A DNA stretch of 64,000 nt. Origin: Microbulbifer sp. ALW1 (lineage in GTDB: Bacteria; Pseudomonadota; Gammaproteobacteria; Pseudomonadales; Cellvibrionaceae). The notes below the pieces were generated by a model that ran no database searches, had not been told where the DNA came from, and was given only the letters and a program-made list of their open reading frames with translations. The stretch covers positions 3,078,501 to 3,142,500 of the forward strand of contig NZ_CP047569.1 in NCBI RefSeq assembly GCF_009903625.1, written 5' to 3'. A program made the position numbers and the translations under genes. Position 1 is the stretch's first letter; each line of letters opens with the position of its first letter. This document shows positions 30,201-38,134 of the stretch, in pieces.

Positions 30201-30378
30201 GGGCAAAGTGTACGACCTGGAGTTCCCGCAACAGAAACTGTTCGATTTCGCGGTCAATGAAAACGGACAGTACATTTATAACGAGCCTTTCGGCGGCCTG
30301 AACAGCAAGAACTACGCGCGCTTCCAGACCGCGGAATCTACCTGGCGAGTAAAACTGGGCCTGAAATACGATTTCTGA
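27241..30378 (+). CDS. Oar-like TonB-dependent receptor with N-terminal carboxypeptidase-regulatory-like domain
   Basis: 1045 residues from the ATG at 27241. Signal peptide (AAVITALGIAPSVMA), then a carboxypeptidase-regulatory-like beta-sandwich (TSSIRGIVTSEDGKPVENAT...), a plug region (VNAVEEVVVTAEAQ, then NSLTIDGVGINDTFG and GGNINAVTKSGTNEFHGS), then a long outer-membrane beta-barrel ending in Phe (KLGLKYDF). This is the Oar/OmpA-related TonB receptor layout common in Cellvibrionales and Xanthomonadales. The cargo is unknown. It is monocistronic, closed by a bidirectional terminator. Confidence 0.93.
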   Translation: MKHSFFPRALLSAAVITALGIAPSVMAQQTTSSIRGIVTSEDGKPVENATLTIIHQPSNSRSVIQSNNSGRFSVSGLRVGGPYSVQVQSDSGEEVLNGIYLSLGNALDLPIDLDNDRLEVNAVEEVVVTAEAQVYANRGSSSIFGEDQINNLATFSRDLKEIVRANPLAVVSPDGNELSIAGTNPKYNSLTIDGVGINDTFGLQSNGYPTNRPPISLGAVEQISISYAPFDARMGKFTGGNINAVTKSGTNEFHGSAYMESVPWSGTAKDDKLPADGAVTKYDIDSEAETYGATFSGALIQDQLFFFSSYEKWEEDIAFNYNLNTLENHDVTPQELERVLGIMQDVYGLSDSVGSAPRPDSDEKFLVKVDWNIGDNHRADFTYSNQESRSARNYTDSDSTLNLSSNLWTLAQDTTYYTGHLFSDWSDVFSTEVNLSYKEYEQASLTNSNWGEINVRTANGTIVAGQDENRHANVLANEVWNFGVHGTYMANEVQYRFGAELEDTWNYNLYGRHAAGTFSFDSIDDLENREIASYQYSNAYTNDIQDIAYDVNGQTYSLYADATLEPFAGFELVAGLRYEMLSVEDSPNRNSNFEDTYGYANTENLDGRDILLLRVGFNWDLREDLTVRGGVGRFSGGMPLVWVSNAYTNDGATKDSFYTTGLDSSSVDPTGIPQVALDALAPGAGSTNSIDPDFELPSDWRYQIAADYIFAVPGLGDDFTWSTELTYVDRENSVYWRDLSRVDSGERVGDRIIWDNVYAGTEFEDNYDLELTNVDNGGRSIIWSTALDKAFNNGVSLNLSYTHQDITEVNPGTSSTAESNYQYEVVENRNVPLEGTAYYEIEHRLVLNLGYRKEFIQGYETNFNLFVERRSGRPFSWTLDSYRDAAFGDQTNFDDSDVYLAYIPSGADDPNMDFDNGLSYAEIMDMVRAAGVEGAAGGFVEKYSDNMPWVTTMDLAITQEVPGFMPEHRGLVYLTVDNFANLLNDDWGKVYDLEFPQQKLFDFAVNENGQYIYNEPFGGLNSKNYARFQTAESTWRVKLGLKYDF

Positions 30379-30397
30379 TTCGGCTTTTACTCAGGAT

Positions 30398-30432
30398 AAA
30401 AAAATGGCCTGTCAGAGACAGGCCATTTTTCT
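30398..30432. terminator. Bidirectional terminator between TonB receptor and hybrid kinase
   Basis: AAAATGGCCTGTC (30401-30413) pairs with GACAGGCCATTTT (30417-30429) around a 3-base loop. An A-run before and a T-run after allow it to work for both convergent genes. Confidence 0.9.
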
Positions 30433-30481
30433 TTGCGGCTCTGGTTGAGGCTCTGAACCTCTGAACCGGACTTATTCCTGG

Positions 30482-32728
30482 TTACTCACCCAGCCAACGC
30501 TCCAGGGCTTCCGACAGACTGTCCTTGCTGAGAGGCTTGGTCAGGAAGTCATCCATCCCCGCCGCCAGACAACGCCCCTCAAACTGCTCCTCAGTGGTGC
30601 TGGTCAGGGCAATGATCGGCAGGCGGTCATCCGGAGAATACTCACTCTCCCAAAGGCGCAACTGTTCGATAATTTCAGCACTGTGCGCGGTGTTCTGCTG
30701 GCAGTCGACCAACAGCAGGTCATAGTTGCTATCCGGCATCAATGCCAGTGCTGATTCTATCGAAGGCACGACTTCTACTTGATACCCGAGGGTCTGCAAC
30801 ATCTCTTCAGTGACCCCTTGATGCTGACGAGACTCCTCGATCAACAACAGCTTTCGCTTGCGGTTGATTTCCGCATTCGCACACACGACACGGCGGTTGG
30901 TTTTCTTGAGTCCGCCGAAGAGGCGCAATACCAGCGCATCGTGAAATTCCTTACGGGTGACCGGTCGAGGCAAATACTGTGCTTCTGGCTCAGCTGCCGC
31001 CAATGCCGCAAATTCCAGTTTGTGACCATAACCACCGAGACACAATAACGGGAACTTCACCGGGTCGGCTCGAGACGATGTGATTACCTGAGTCACCCCC
31101 CCGATGAGGCGGGAATCCCCCATCGCCGGCGCCAGAATAACCAGCTGCCCACGATCCACCGCCTGCATCAGCTCGTCCGCGGGCTCGGTGCTGCCGTCAT
31201 CCCAGTGCTTGCAAGTGACGTTCATCGCGAATGACTGCAGCATCTGAGCAATGCCATTTACGAATAGCCCTTTCTGGTGCAGCAGTAATACATCGGTATC
31301 CTGCAGCCGTCGATCCGGGTTTAGGTAAACCCGCTGATTGGGCTCTATCTCAAATTTGATCACCGCCTGATAGCGGTTACCGTCATCCGACGAATGTAAC
31401 TGCAGATATCCACCCATGGCCTCGGCCAGCCCCTTGGCGATATTCAGGCTGAGACCAGTAGTTACCTGCGTCGTGTTCATTCTGGAGAAAGCGCCAAAGA
31501 GTTCGGACTCATCCGGAAGGATTTCACCGCGACCATTATCCAGCAGCTTGAGCGTCAATTGCCCTTCATCGCTACTGATCTGCTCGAACGTAGCTTCACC
31601 CCAGAGCTCACCGGTCTGGGCAATGATGGTGGCGGAGTCCACCAGGTTGCGGATCAACTGTGCGGTCTTGCGGTTATCGCCCGTGACCATAACCGGCAAG
31701 TCTTCACTGATCTGGAAGTTGAACTCCAGGCGCTGGCGCTGAGCCGTGCGCGCAGCGAACTTGAACGCCTTCTCCATGGTGCGGACAAGGTTAAAGGGGG
31801 CGCGGCGCAATTGGATATCTTTGCGGGCAACGCGGGTGAACATTCCCACGTTATCGACCAGCTTTAACTGCTGATTGCTGGCATTTTTGGCCAGCTTGAT
31901 CCACTCGCGTTGGCGCTCCGACAGGCGATCGCCTTCCAGCAACGCCAGTGCACCGAGGGAATCGGACAGCTGGCTGCGAAACTCCTGGCCTACATTGGCC
32001 AGAAATTCATTGGTGACTTCCACGGCCGCTTCCGAATGCTTGCGCGCGGCGGCCAGATTGCTGGCTTTCTGCTGTAGCGCCTGCATCGCCGCCACCCGGT
32101 CCCAGTAATTTTCGGATTCCCGTCGCGCCTGGTGTGCCATCAACCAGACAAACGCCAGGGTCAGTGCACCGTAGATAGCACCGATGATGTCGGTAGACAG
32201 GAAGCCCTGAAGCGCAGCGGGCACCAGTGAGCCAGCCAGAAACCAGGTAAGAAAACGGTGATAAGGGGAAAAAACGGACGCAATACTGGCGCAAAAAACA
32301 ACAGTGTAAAGCCAGAGAAATTGCGTAGCCGGAGAAAAGCCCAGCAGGAAAGCATGGCTCAGCAATATGGCGCCCCACCAGATGGCACCAATAGTCGACG
32401 CAAGAAAATAGCGATGCCGCCAGCGCTTGGGGCCCGTGGCGTAGATTTGCTCGAAACGGAATACGTAATAGCCTCGAATCAGGGTTACCAGTACGAGGCC
32501 GATGGCCAGTACCAGTATCAGCTTTGGCGAATTGGTACGTAATTCGCCGATGGCTACCGCGACGGCAAAGGCAACCAGCGAAAACAGCATCCCGCGGCGA
32601 CTGTACTTGGCAATACGGGTATCGGTATTGCGACAGACCCGGCGATCTTTCTGTACTTTCAGCTCGGGGTGATCAAATAACGGCATAAGACGAATCCGGC
32701 GAATGCTCCATGTGTTCGAAATTGGCAT
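30482..32728 (-). CDS. Degenerate hybrid sensor histidine kinase with C-terminal receiver
   Basis: 748 residues (an alternative start at 32686 would remove 14). Order: several membrane helices over about 45-205, a HisKA-like coiled coil, an HATPase domain with an intact DNGRG box, a REC-like domain without a phospho-acceptor Asp (LVILAPAMGD), then a canonical receiver with Asp675 in LLLVDCQQ and the Lys of FLTKPLS. The H-box, normally a SHEIRTPL-like motif, reads FLANVGQEFRSQL: Gln248 replaces the histidine. The N-box NLVDSA has Ser where the Mg-binding Asn is expected. So it probably cannot autophosphorylate. It lies convergent with the TonB receptor and 28 bases downstream of the DUF2788 gene. 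Confidence 0.85.
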   Translation of the reverse strand: MPISNTWSIRRIRLMPLFDHPELKVQKDRRVCRNTDTRIAKYSRRGMLFSLVAFAVAVAIGELRTNSPKLILVLAIGLVLVTLIRGYYVFRFEQIYATGPKRWRHRYFLASTIGAIWWGAILLSHAFLLGFSPATQFLWLYTVVFCASIASVFSPYHRFLTWFLAGSLVPAALQGFLSTDIIGAIYGALTLAFVWLMAHQARRESENYWDRVAAMQALQQKASNLAAARKHSEAAVEVTNEFLANVGQEFRSQLSDSLGALALLEGDRLSERQREWIKLAKNASNQQLKLVDNVGMFTRVARKDIQLRRAPFNLVRTMEKAFKFAARTAQRQRLEFNFQISEDLPVMVTGDNRKTAQLIRNLVDSATIIAQTGELWGEATFEQISSDEGQLTLKLLDNGRGEILPDESELFGAFSRMNTTQVTTGLSLNIAKGLAEAMGGYLQLHSSDDGNRYQAVIKFEIEPNQRVYLNPDRRLQDTDVLLLHQKGLFVNGIAQMLQSFAMNVTCKHWDDGSTEPADELMQAVDRGQLVILAPAMGDSRLIGGVTQVITSSRADPVKFPLLCLGGYGHKLEFAALAAAEPEAQYLPRPVTRKEFHDALVLRLFGGLKKTNRRVVCANAEINRKRKLLLIEESRQHQGVTEEMLQTLGYQVEVVPSIESALALMPDSNYDLLLVDCQQNTAHSAEIIEQLRLWESEYSPDDRLPIIALTSTTEEQFEGRCLAAGMDDFLTKPLSKDSLSEALERWLGE

Positions 32729-32755
32729 CCCAATTTGGAAGGAGCCGCAACGGTT

Positions 32756-32962
32756 TTACTGACCCAACCCCATGACCTCAACCAGTACGGTTTTGATCAC
32801 AAAGCCCAGCAAGCCTAGCCCAAGGGCGGTAAACAGAATGAAAGTACCGAACCGACCAGCTTTGGACTCTTTGGCCAGATTCCAAACAATAAACATCATG
32901 AAAAGAATCAGACCACCGATACCGAAGAATAAAGAATACTCTTCAAACAGCTCAAAGCTCAT
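32756..32962 (-). CDS. DUF2788 family small membrane protein
   Basis: 68 residues from the ATG at 32962 (MSFELFEEYSLFFGIGG). Two membrane helices flank a short basic loop (NLAKESKAGRFG), the pattern of the DUF2788 family found in pseudomonads and relatives. Function unknown. It lies upstream of the hybrid kinase gene on the same strand, 28 bases apart, so the two may be co-transcribed. Confidence 0.8.
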   Translation of the reverse strand: MSFELFEEYSLFFGIGGLILFMMFIVWNLAKESKAGRFGTFILFTALGLGLLGFVIKTVLVEVMGLGQ

Positions 32963-33289
32963 GGCACAACATTTCCGCAGTTGGTTCCCAGAAGCCCAGC
33001 AGATGGGGGACGCATAGCAGCAGACCGCGAACCGGATACTGCCCAACGCTTACCGGGAAAACACCCGATAACCCCGCCCTGAGGGCCGATGAAAAATTGG
33101 CGCGTATTGTATAGGAGGTATTGGTACGAAACCACGAGTTAGCGCTGCCGTTTGCCGGATCAACGGCGGCGAATAGTAGGCGAGCCAGATAAGACATCAT
33201 TCGCCCGTGCTGGGCTTGATCTCCAAGGGTGGACGAATCAGGACAAAATAGCGCCAGTGATGGCCTAGCGACAGCTAGGCACCCTGATA
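32963..33289. other. Intergenic region upstream of the DUF2788 gene
   Basis: About 327 bases. No supportable gene; an in-frame upstream extension of the DUF2788 protein to 33046 is Cys-rich and unlike the family. The 15-bp tandem duplication at 33275-33304 sits at its right end. Confidence 0.45.
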
Positions 33290-33304
33290 CTAGGCACCCT
33301 GATA
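33275..33304 (-). repeat. 15-bp perfect tandem duplication spanning a stop codon
   Basis: ctaggcaccctgata occurs twice in direct succession (33275-33289 and 33290-33304). On the minus strand each copy reads Tyr-Gln-Gly-Ala-stop, so the small gene ends in a duplicated set of terminal codons with two in-frame stops 15 bases apart. Confidence 0.85.
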
Positions 33305-33559
33305 ATAGTCACTGTCATTGATACGTGTGCCGCATTTGATCCGACGTACTTCGCGGTCCCGGTAGCGACTGTCGTGCCAGCACCTGGGCAGGGACTCCCC
33401 GGACAGGAATTGCAAACTGGATTTATCGAACACCTCGGGGTCCTGCACCTCCTCGCCCCAGAGGTAACGCCCCACCACCGTAAGCTCGTAAGGGTTCGCG
33501 AGAGTGACGATATCGGCAACCTCAATCAGGTGCTTGGATCCGGAATCTCTTAACAACAT
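33290..33559 (-). CDS. Small conserved-looking protein of unknown function
   Basis: 89 residues (MLLRDSGSKHLIEVADI...). Soluble, no signal peptide, with an aromatic and charged C-terminal half (LPRCWHDSRYRDREVRRIKC). I have the impression of similar short proteins in pseudomonads, but cannot assign a family. It ends exactly at the 15-bp tandem duplication. An overlapping frame at 33265-33525 is less protein-like. Function not inferred. Confidence 0.6.
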   Translation of the reverse strand: MLLRDSGSKHLIEVADIVTLANPYELTVVGRYLWGEEVQDPEVFDKSSLQFLSGESLPRCWHDSRYRDREVRRIKCGTRINDSDYYQGA

Positions 33560-33903
33560 TATCAGCCCCTGTTTTCTCTCTAGCTAACTATTTGATCGCT
33601 AAAAGTATAGAGAGAAACAGCGCCATTCCTGAGGGAATTTATCGGTCCAGGGGAGAGCGCAGACAGGATGAGTCGGTCGAACCCGCACGCAAATAAAACG
33701 ACAAAACCGAAAGATTTGTCAAAATTCTGAGAGAAGCAGCCCGAAAAGTAGAATGCTAGATCACTTTTGGGTCCAGAATATGTGAAAGCTTGAAAGTCGA
33801 GGGAACCTCGCCCCACATCAGCGAGGCTCGGTAGCACGATGTAGCGCCACCCTTTTTTATGGCAGCGCTATCACTCGTAGGTTGCGGAGGTCAGCACTAA
33901 AAA
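33560..33903. other. Intergenic region downstream of the gsp operon
   Basis: About 344 bases between gspM and the small gene. A minus-strand frame at 33580-33837 (85 codons) has no ribosome site or recognisable features and was not called. A hairpin at 33842-33870 (TAGCGC...GCGCTA with inner GCCA/TGGC) may mark the end of the gsp transcript, though no U-run follows. Confidence 0.4.
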
Positions 33904-34461
33904 TTAGCGCTCCAGGGTCAGCCGGACGGAAACCATGCCCTCTTCGCCCAGTGCGTCCACACTGACCGTGCGAATGACAAAACGCTGCTGCAGGAGCGTG
34001 TTCAACCAGGGCTGCAGATCCTGGTAGCGGACCTCATCGATCCAGAGACGGATACGACCACTACCCTCCGGCTCAAAGCGCTTGATGGTGACTTGATGAT
34101 TGTTGGCAGCCGCTGTGACCCTCTGCAACAAGGTGCCTTGCGCCTGGGACTGGCCGCCACTGGAACGCTGGATACGCTCCAACTGTGGCCTCTGTTTCTC
34201 TATCCAGCTGACCAACTCACGGGACTGCTCCGCTTCACTACGGGCCGTCTCAAAAAAAGACTGGGTGGGCTTGAATAGTCCAAACACAATGATCATTACC
34301 CCCAGGAACAACCCGAGCAGCCCCAGGGCCCGCTGGTCATTGGGAGGTAGCGCAGCCCACTTTTGGCGCCATTGTTCAATTGTCTGCTTCATATTGGTTA
34401 TTGGCTTGGCACTGTTATTGTCGATGCCTGGCAAGGCAACTGTCGATCCTGCTTTCATCAT
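33904..34461 (-). CDS. gspM: Type II secretion system protein M
   Basis: 185 residues: short cytoplasmic N-terminus, one membrane helix (ALGLLGLFLGVMIIVFGLF), then a periplasmic coiled coil and ferredoxin-like domain (about 110-185). GspM sits in the inner-membrane platform with GspL, GspF and GspE. The start at 34461 abuts the gspL stop; an internal ATG at 34392 is an alternative. Last gene of the gsp operon; no gspN follows. Confidence 0.88.
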   Translation of the reverse strand: MMKAGSTVALPGIDNNSAKPITNMKQTIEQWRQKWAALPPNDQRALGLLGLFLGVMIIVFGLFKPTQSFFETARSEAEQSRELVSWIEKQRPQLERIQRSSGGQSQAQGTLLQRVTAAANNHQVTIKRFEPEGSGRIRLWIDEVRYQDLQPWLNTLLQQRFVIRTVSVDALGEEGMVSVRLTLER

Positions 34462-35835
34462 TTATTTCAACCGGATACGCCCGGATACACCCTCTTCCAG
34501 TTCGTTCGCCGCCAATAGCTCGGCCTTGTACTGGCTGCTGCTGAGTTTACCGACCACTTCGTCTAGCTGACCAAGATTGGCCGCCCTCAGCTGCAATACC
34601 AGCTCGCCGCGATTGCCATCAAAACGAAGGGACTGCAGTTTGAGATCCCCCGGTTTACCGGTACTCCAGACCTTACTCAACTGCTGCAATTGACCGGCAA
34701 ACTCACCACCACCACCGGAGGCTTGATTGAGATAACCGGTAACCTGGCGCCGCAAGTCCGCACTCGGGGTATCCCCGGGGAAAATTTCGGTGAACAGGTT
34801 ACGCGCCGTGTCGTCCGCCTTGTTGGCCTGCAGGGTGTAATAGGTCCCAGCCCCCAGAAAAAACAGTAACTGGAGCGCAAAGCAGGCAGCCACGGCGATT
34901 GCCGGCTTTTTCCACCAGGGACCCTGAGCGCTATGCAGCGACACCTGGTATTCACCGCTGAGCAAATTGCCTGGCACTTGCGAGGGTACGGCCTTCAGTA
35001 GTCCTGCAATCGGGTCTCCGGTAACGCAATCCACGCTGCCCAATTGCTGGAATGTCGCCAACTCAAGATCCGTCGGCTCACCCAGCAGACGCAGGCTGGG
35101 AGCCTCTCCCTCACTCGCTGCCGCTATTGGCTCGGCGTCGTCGCCGGTGTCCTCTGGGGCAAACAGGCTTTCGGCCACAACGCCTGCCAGCGGCCGGTTT
35201 ACCGTGAGGCCTCGGCCCGCCGCCTGCCAGAAATGCGCGCGATCACGCTCCAGCCAGAGTGCCGACTGGCCGGGAGTCGCTGACATTGCGAGTAATCGGT
35301 ATTCGGGAATAGCCGCAATCACTGGCCACTGGAGGCGCTCGATCTGGCTTTTAAGGGCACCGAGCTTGTCCGAGGCAACGGCCATGACACTGCAGAGGTC
35401 GCCAAGGACCGGCTCGCAGACAAAATGCAGGTCTTCCACATCTTCCGCGAGCTGCTCTTCCACCATATAACCAACGGCGCTACTTTGCCGGCGCGCCGCA
35501 CGCGGCACTGTTTCAAGCCCATTCCAGACCCAGCCACCCGGCAGCAGAATCAGGGCTCTCTGCCCTTCGTCAAACGTCAGGGCTTCAGCAGTCACATCGC
35601 TCGCTGACGGATCCAACGGAGTGCCCCGCTGGTCGGCAGTGTCCAGGGTGTAGCCCTGCTGCTCGCCACTCTCCGCCGCAAAGGCGCGACGAAACTGGTC
35701 ATCGACGGAAACTGTTTGCCACCCGTTCTCGGTCCAGCACTGTACGACAACGCCGTTGGGCGCCACTGCATGTTCGCCATCGAGTGACCCGCTACCAGCC
35801 TCTCGCAGCCGCAATAATTTCAGTTCCTGGCTCAA
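34462..35835 (-). CDS. gspL: Type II secretion system protein L
   Basis: 457 residues. The N-terminal ~260 residues form the actin-like cytoplasmic domain that recruits the GspE ATPase, followed by one membrane helix (PAIAVAACFALQLLFFLGAG) and a periplasmic ferredoxin-like domain ending SGRIRLK. The cytoplasmic domain includes an acidic insert near residues 225-245. Placed between gspK and gspM with no gap. Confidence 0.9.
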   Translation of the reverse strand: MSQELKLLRLREAGSGSLDGEHAVAPNGVVVQCWTENGWQTVSVDDQFRRAFAAESGEQQGYTLDTADQRGTPLDPSASDVTAEALTFDEGQRALILLPGGWVWNGLETVPRAARRQSSAVGYMVEEQLAEDVEDLHFVCEPVLGDLCSVMAVASDKLGALKSQIERLQWPVIAAIPEYRLLAMSATPGQSALWLERDRAHFWQAAGRGLTVNRPLAGVVAESLFAPEDTGDDAEPIAAASEGEAPSLRLLGEPTDLELATFQQLGSVDCVTGDPIAGLLKAVPSQVPGNLLSGEYQVSLHSAQGPWWKKPAIAVAACFALQLLFFLGAGTYYTLQANKADDTARNLFTEIFPGDTPSADLRRQVTGYLNQASGGGGEFAGQLQQLSKVWSTGKPGDLKLQSLRFDGNRGELVLQLRAANLGQLDEVVGKLSSSQYKAELLAANELEEGVSGRIRLK

Positions 35836-36819
35836 TTATTCCCCCAGTAATTCCTGCAAAAACTGCCCGGAAAATTCGCGCCTTTGGCGCTGTATAACTT
35901 TTACACTGCCGGTGGTGGTGTCGAGCTTCAGAACCGACTCCCAGTATTGCCGATGCTCCAGGCCCAGCTGCACCGCGATATGCGCAACATAATACGCGCT
36001 GTTGAAATCCAGTTCTCCCCCACCAGTGATACTGAAAGCACTCAGGTCTGCCATCTGGGTAAATACAGTTCCAGACTCTCGCTGGTTGATTAACCCCGGG
36101 ATATTCGCCGACGGGAACATGGCCGCGAGCAGCTGCTCGGAAGCCGTATTCACGTTGACCTTGGTTCCCGATTCGGGCAGCGCGCATAGCTCCGGCGCAA
36201 TCAACTGCCATTCTTCAGGTTCAATACCCTGTACGGCACTCAATTCAGATTCGTCAGTAATGAAAGTATCCGGGGTACGGTAAGCCAGCTCCAGGCCGAG
36301 ATAACCCGTATCTTCTGTGCCCGATGCCAGGGGTGTATCGCCAGGATCGAGCCAGTCTTCAATCGCGAGTGCAAGGTCCGCGCGGGCACCAAGATTGCGC
36401 ACCAATCGCTGTAGCACCGCGGCGTCGCCGGTACCTTTGGCCGCAGATCCCGAAGCTCGACCGAGGGTTAAATTATTTACATTAAAACAGGACTGTAAGT
36501 CTTTGATTTGTATGCGGATCTTACCGTTATCCGGATTGAATTCGGTAAGTCGCTGCGCCCAGGGTTCCAGCAGGTTATCGCTGGCAGTACCAGCAGTGCG
36601 ATCCTCTTCGAAATCCTTCTCCAAAGCGATGATCGCCCAGGCCTCAGCGCCGTGAACGAACTCCGCCAACTGGGTATTGGCCAGGATGGCACTGGTACGG
36701 GAAATGGCCAGGCGATTGCGGGTCACCGCATGGGTGACCGCGGCGATAGCAATGACCATCACCAGCAGTACCGTAATCAGCGCGACACCGCGCTGGCGCT
36801 TCAGGCCTAAGGGACTCAT
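35836..36819 (-). CDS. gspK: Type II secretion minor pseudopilin K
   Basis: 327 residues. The prepilin-type start RQRGVALITVLLVMVIAIAA has the cleavage Gly but lacks the usual Glu at mature position 5, which is characteristic of GspK. The central part contains LQSCFNVNNL and the helix-hairpin region KVNVNTASEQLLAAMFP. GspK caps the pseudopilus tip with GspI and GspJ. It overlaps gspJ by 4 bases. Confidence 0.93.
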   Translation of the reverse strand: MSPLGLKRQRGVALITVLLVMVIAIAAVTHAVTRNRLAISRTSAILANTQLAEFVHGAEAWAIIALEKDFEEDRTAGTASDNLLEPWAQRLTEFNPDNGKIRIQIKDLQSCFNVNNLTLGRASGSAAKGTGDAAVLQRLVRNLGARADLALAIEDWLDPGDTPLASGTEDTGYLGLELAYRTPDTFITDESELSAVQGIEPEEWQLIAPELCALPESGTKVNVNTASEQLLAAMFPSANIPGLINQRESGTVFTQMADLSAFSITGGGELDFNSAYYVAHIAVQLGLEHRQYWESVLKLDTTTGSVKVIQRQRREFSGQFLQELLGE

Positions 36820-37703
36820 TGCCTGCCCTCACCGTCGCGGCCGCTGCCATCGCCAGATCCGTCATTCTCTCGGCCCGAGTCATCACGCGAGTCGCCACTT
36901 GAGTCTCCGCCTCCAGCGTCACTGCCACCGGAATCCCCGTTGTCGTCGCCCGCCTGTTCGTCATCGTCCCTGCCGCTGCCGCCACCAGAGCCTCCCGACC
37001 CGGTACCTGCGACCACGGTATATTCGGGGAGCTGAAAAACGCGGAGCATTTCACCCCCGGTTCTGGTGACCAGCCTGACCTCGATCGCTTTCGGCAAGCG
37101 TAAATCCACGGCGCCGGGCGTCGTCATGGATGACGCCGGAGGCCACTGCGACAGCCACGCCTCGGTATCCCGATCAAAATAGCGCAGGCTGAGATCCATA
37201 ACGCCGTCGAGAATGGGTTCCGCTACTGGCTCTGAATCTGGACCGCGGTCCAGAATTCGCCAGCGACTGCGCAGCAACAATGCTGTGTCATCGTCGACTT
37301 CCGGCTGGTAGCGTTCCCGCTCCTCTTCCTCCGGGTAGCCAATGCCGTAATGCAAACGCTGCAGGTTACCGCGGGGCTCCCCGGTCAGATTGGCGGCGCC
37401 AAGACGTGTAAATTCAAATTCATTACTGACCCCCTGAAAGGCCGGCTCGTAGCCGCTATAACCGTTTTTGATTGGGCGAACCGTTAGCTGGCGCAGGTCG
37501 TCATCCAACCGGTACATGGCCATCGACAGGCGGCGCAGTTCATCCGCGCGTGCTGTCAGCACCCGGTCTGTGGTGAAAAATGTTTCCAGTAGGGAGTAGG
37601 AACCGATACCGATGATAGAAACGATCACCAGTACAACGATGACTTCAATCAGGGTAAAGCCCTGAGACGGGCGCAGTGGTGACTTTCGCACTTGTTGCTT
37701 CAC
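36816..37703 (-). CDS. gspJ: Type II secretion minor pseudopilin J with acidic Gly/Ser tail
   Basis: 295 residues. Prepilin start SQGFTLIEVIVVLVIVSIIG, followed by the GspJ globular domain (LRRLSMAMYRLDDDLRQL; WRILDRGPDSEP; AIEVRLVTRTGGEM). After about residue 232 it continues with ~63 residues made almost only of Gly, Ser, Asp, Arg, Asn and Glu, a low-complexity tail not normally present in GspJ (usually about 200-230 residues). The tail would project from the pseudopilus tip complex. It overlaps gspI and gspK by 4 bases each. Confidence 0.92.
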   Translation of the reverse strand: MKQQVRKSPLRPSQGFTLIEVIVVLVIVSIIGIGSYSLLETFFTTDRVLTARADELRRLSMAMYRLDDDLRQLTVRPIKNGYSGYEPAFQGVSNEFEFTRLGAANLTGEPRGNLQRLHYGIGYPEEEERERYQPEVDDDTALLLRSRWRILDRGPDSEPVAEPILDGVMDLSLRYFDRDTEAWLSQWPPASSMTTPGAVDLRLPKAIEVRLVTRTGGEMLRVFQLPEYTVVAGTGSGGSGGGSGRDDDEQAGDDNGDSGGSDAGGGDSSGDSRDDSGRENDGSGDGSGRDGEGRQ

Positions 37704-38134
37704 GGCCCCGTACCTCCGGAGCTGGAACTGGACGCAGCGGCTATGGATTGCGCTACCCAGGAGTCGATGGTCAGTATTGGCGGTTTTTCAGGCCAACCAA
37801 CCTGCACGATGATATGCCGCATGCGCGGTTCGCTGGTGCTTTTGACTTCCGCCGAGACTTGCCACTCGCGCTCGGCCAGCAGAACCTTCTCGTTTTTTTT
37901 GCCCAGGGGCGGCCAATCAGTGCGCAAGCGAATTTCCGCAAGCGCCTGCTGGGCCACCCAGTTGGCCGTGAGGCGCTCTTCCAGTGCCGTCTGCTGGCGC
38001 ACGCTGTCCTGTAGGGTTTTGAGGACACTGGCGGCAATTACCCCGAAAATGACCAGGGCGACCATCACCTCAACCAGGGTGAAGCCGCGCTGGCCACGAG
38101 CGCCGGGGACTGCTGACTCAGTAATCATCGGCAT
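37700..38134 (-). CDS. gspI: Type II secretion minor pseudopilin I
   Basis: About 144 residues from the ATG at 38134, or 142 from 38128; the frame is open to 38185 but inside gspH. Prepilin signal GARGQRG-FTLVEVMVALVIFGVIAA with Glu5. GspI forms the tip complex with GspJ and GspK. It overlaps gspH by about 17 bases, indicating coupled translation. Confidence 0.9.
   Translation of the reverse strand: MPMITESAVPGARGQRGFTLVEVMVALVIFGVIAASVLKTLQDSVRQQTALEERLTANWVAQQALAEIRLRTDWPPLGKKNEKVLLAEREWQVSAEVKSTSEPRMRHIIVQVGWPEKPPILTIDSWVAQSIAAASSSSSGGTGP

Noticed and set aside
29074..30231. 385-codon minus-strand frame inside the Oar-like receptor
   Set aside because: Antisense shadow of the receptor barrel; no signal or motif of its own.
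33580..33837. 85-codon minus-strand frame downstream of gspM
   Set aside because: No ribosome site, odd composition (Phe/Ser/Gly-rich) and no family resemblance.
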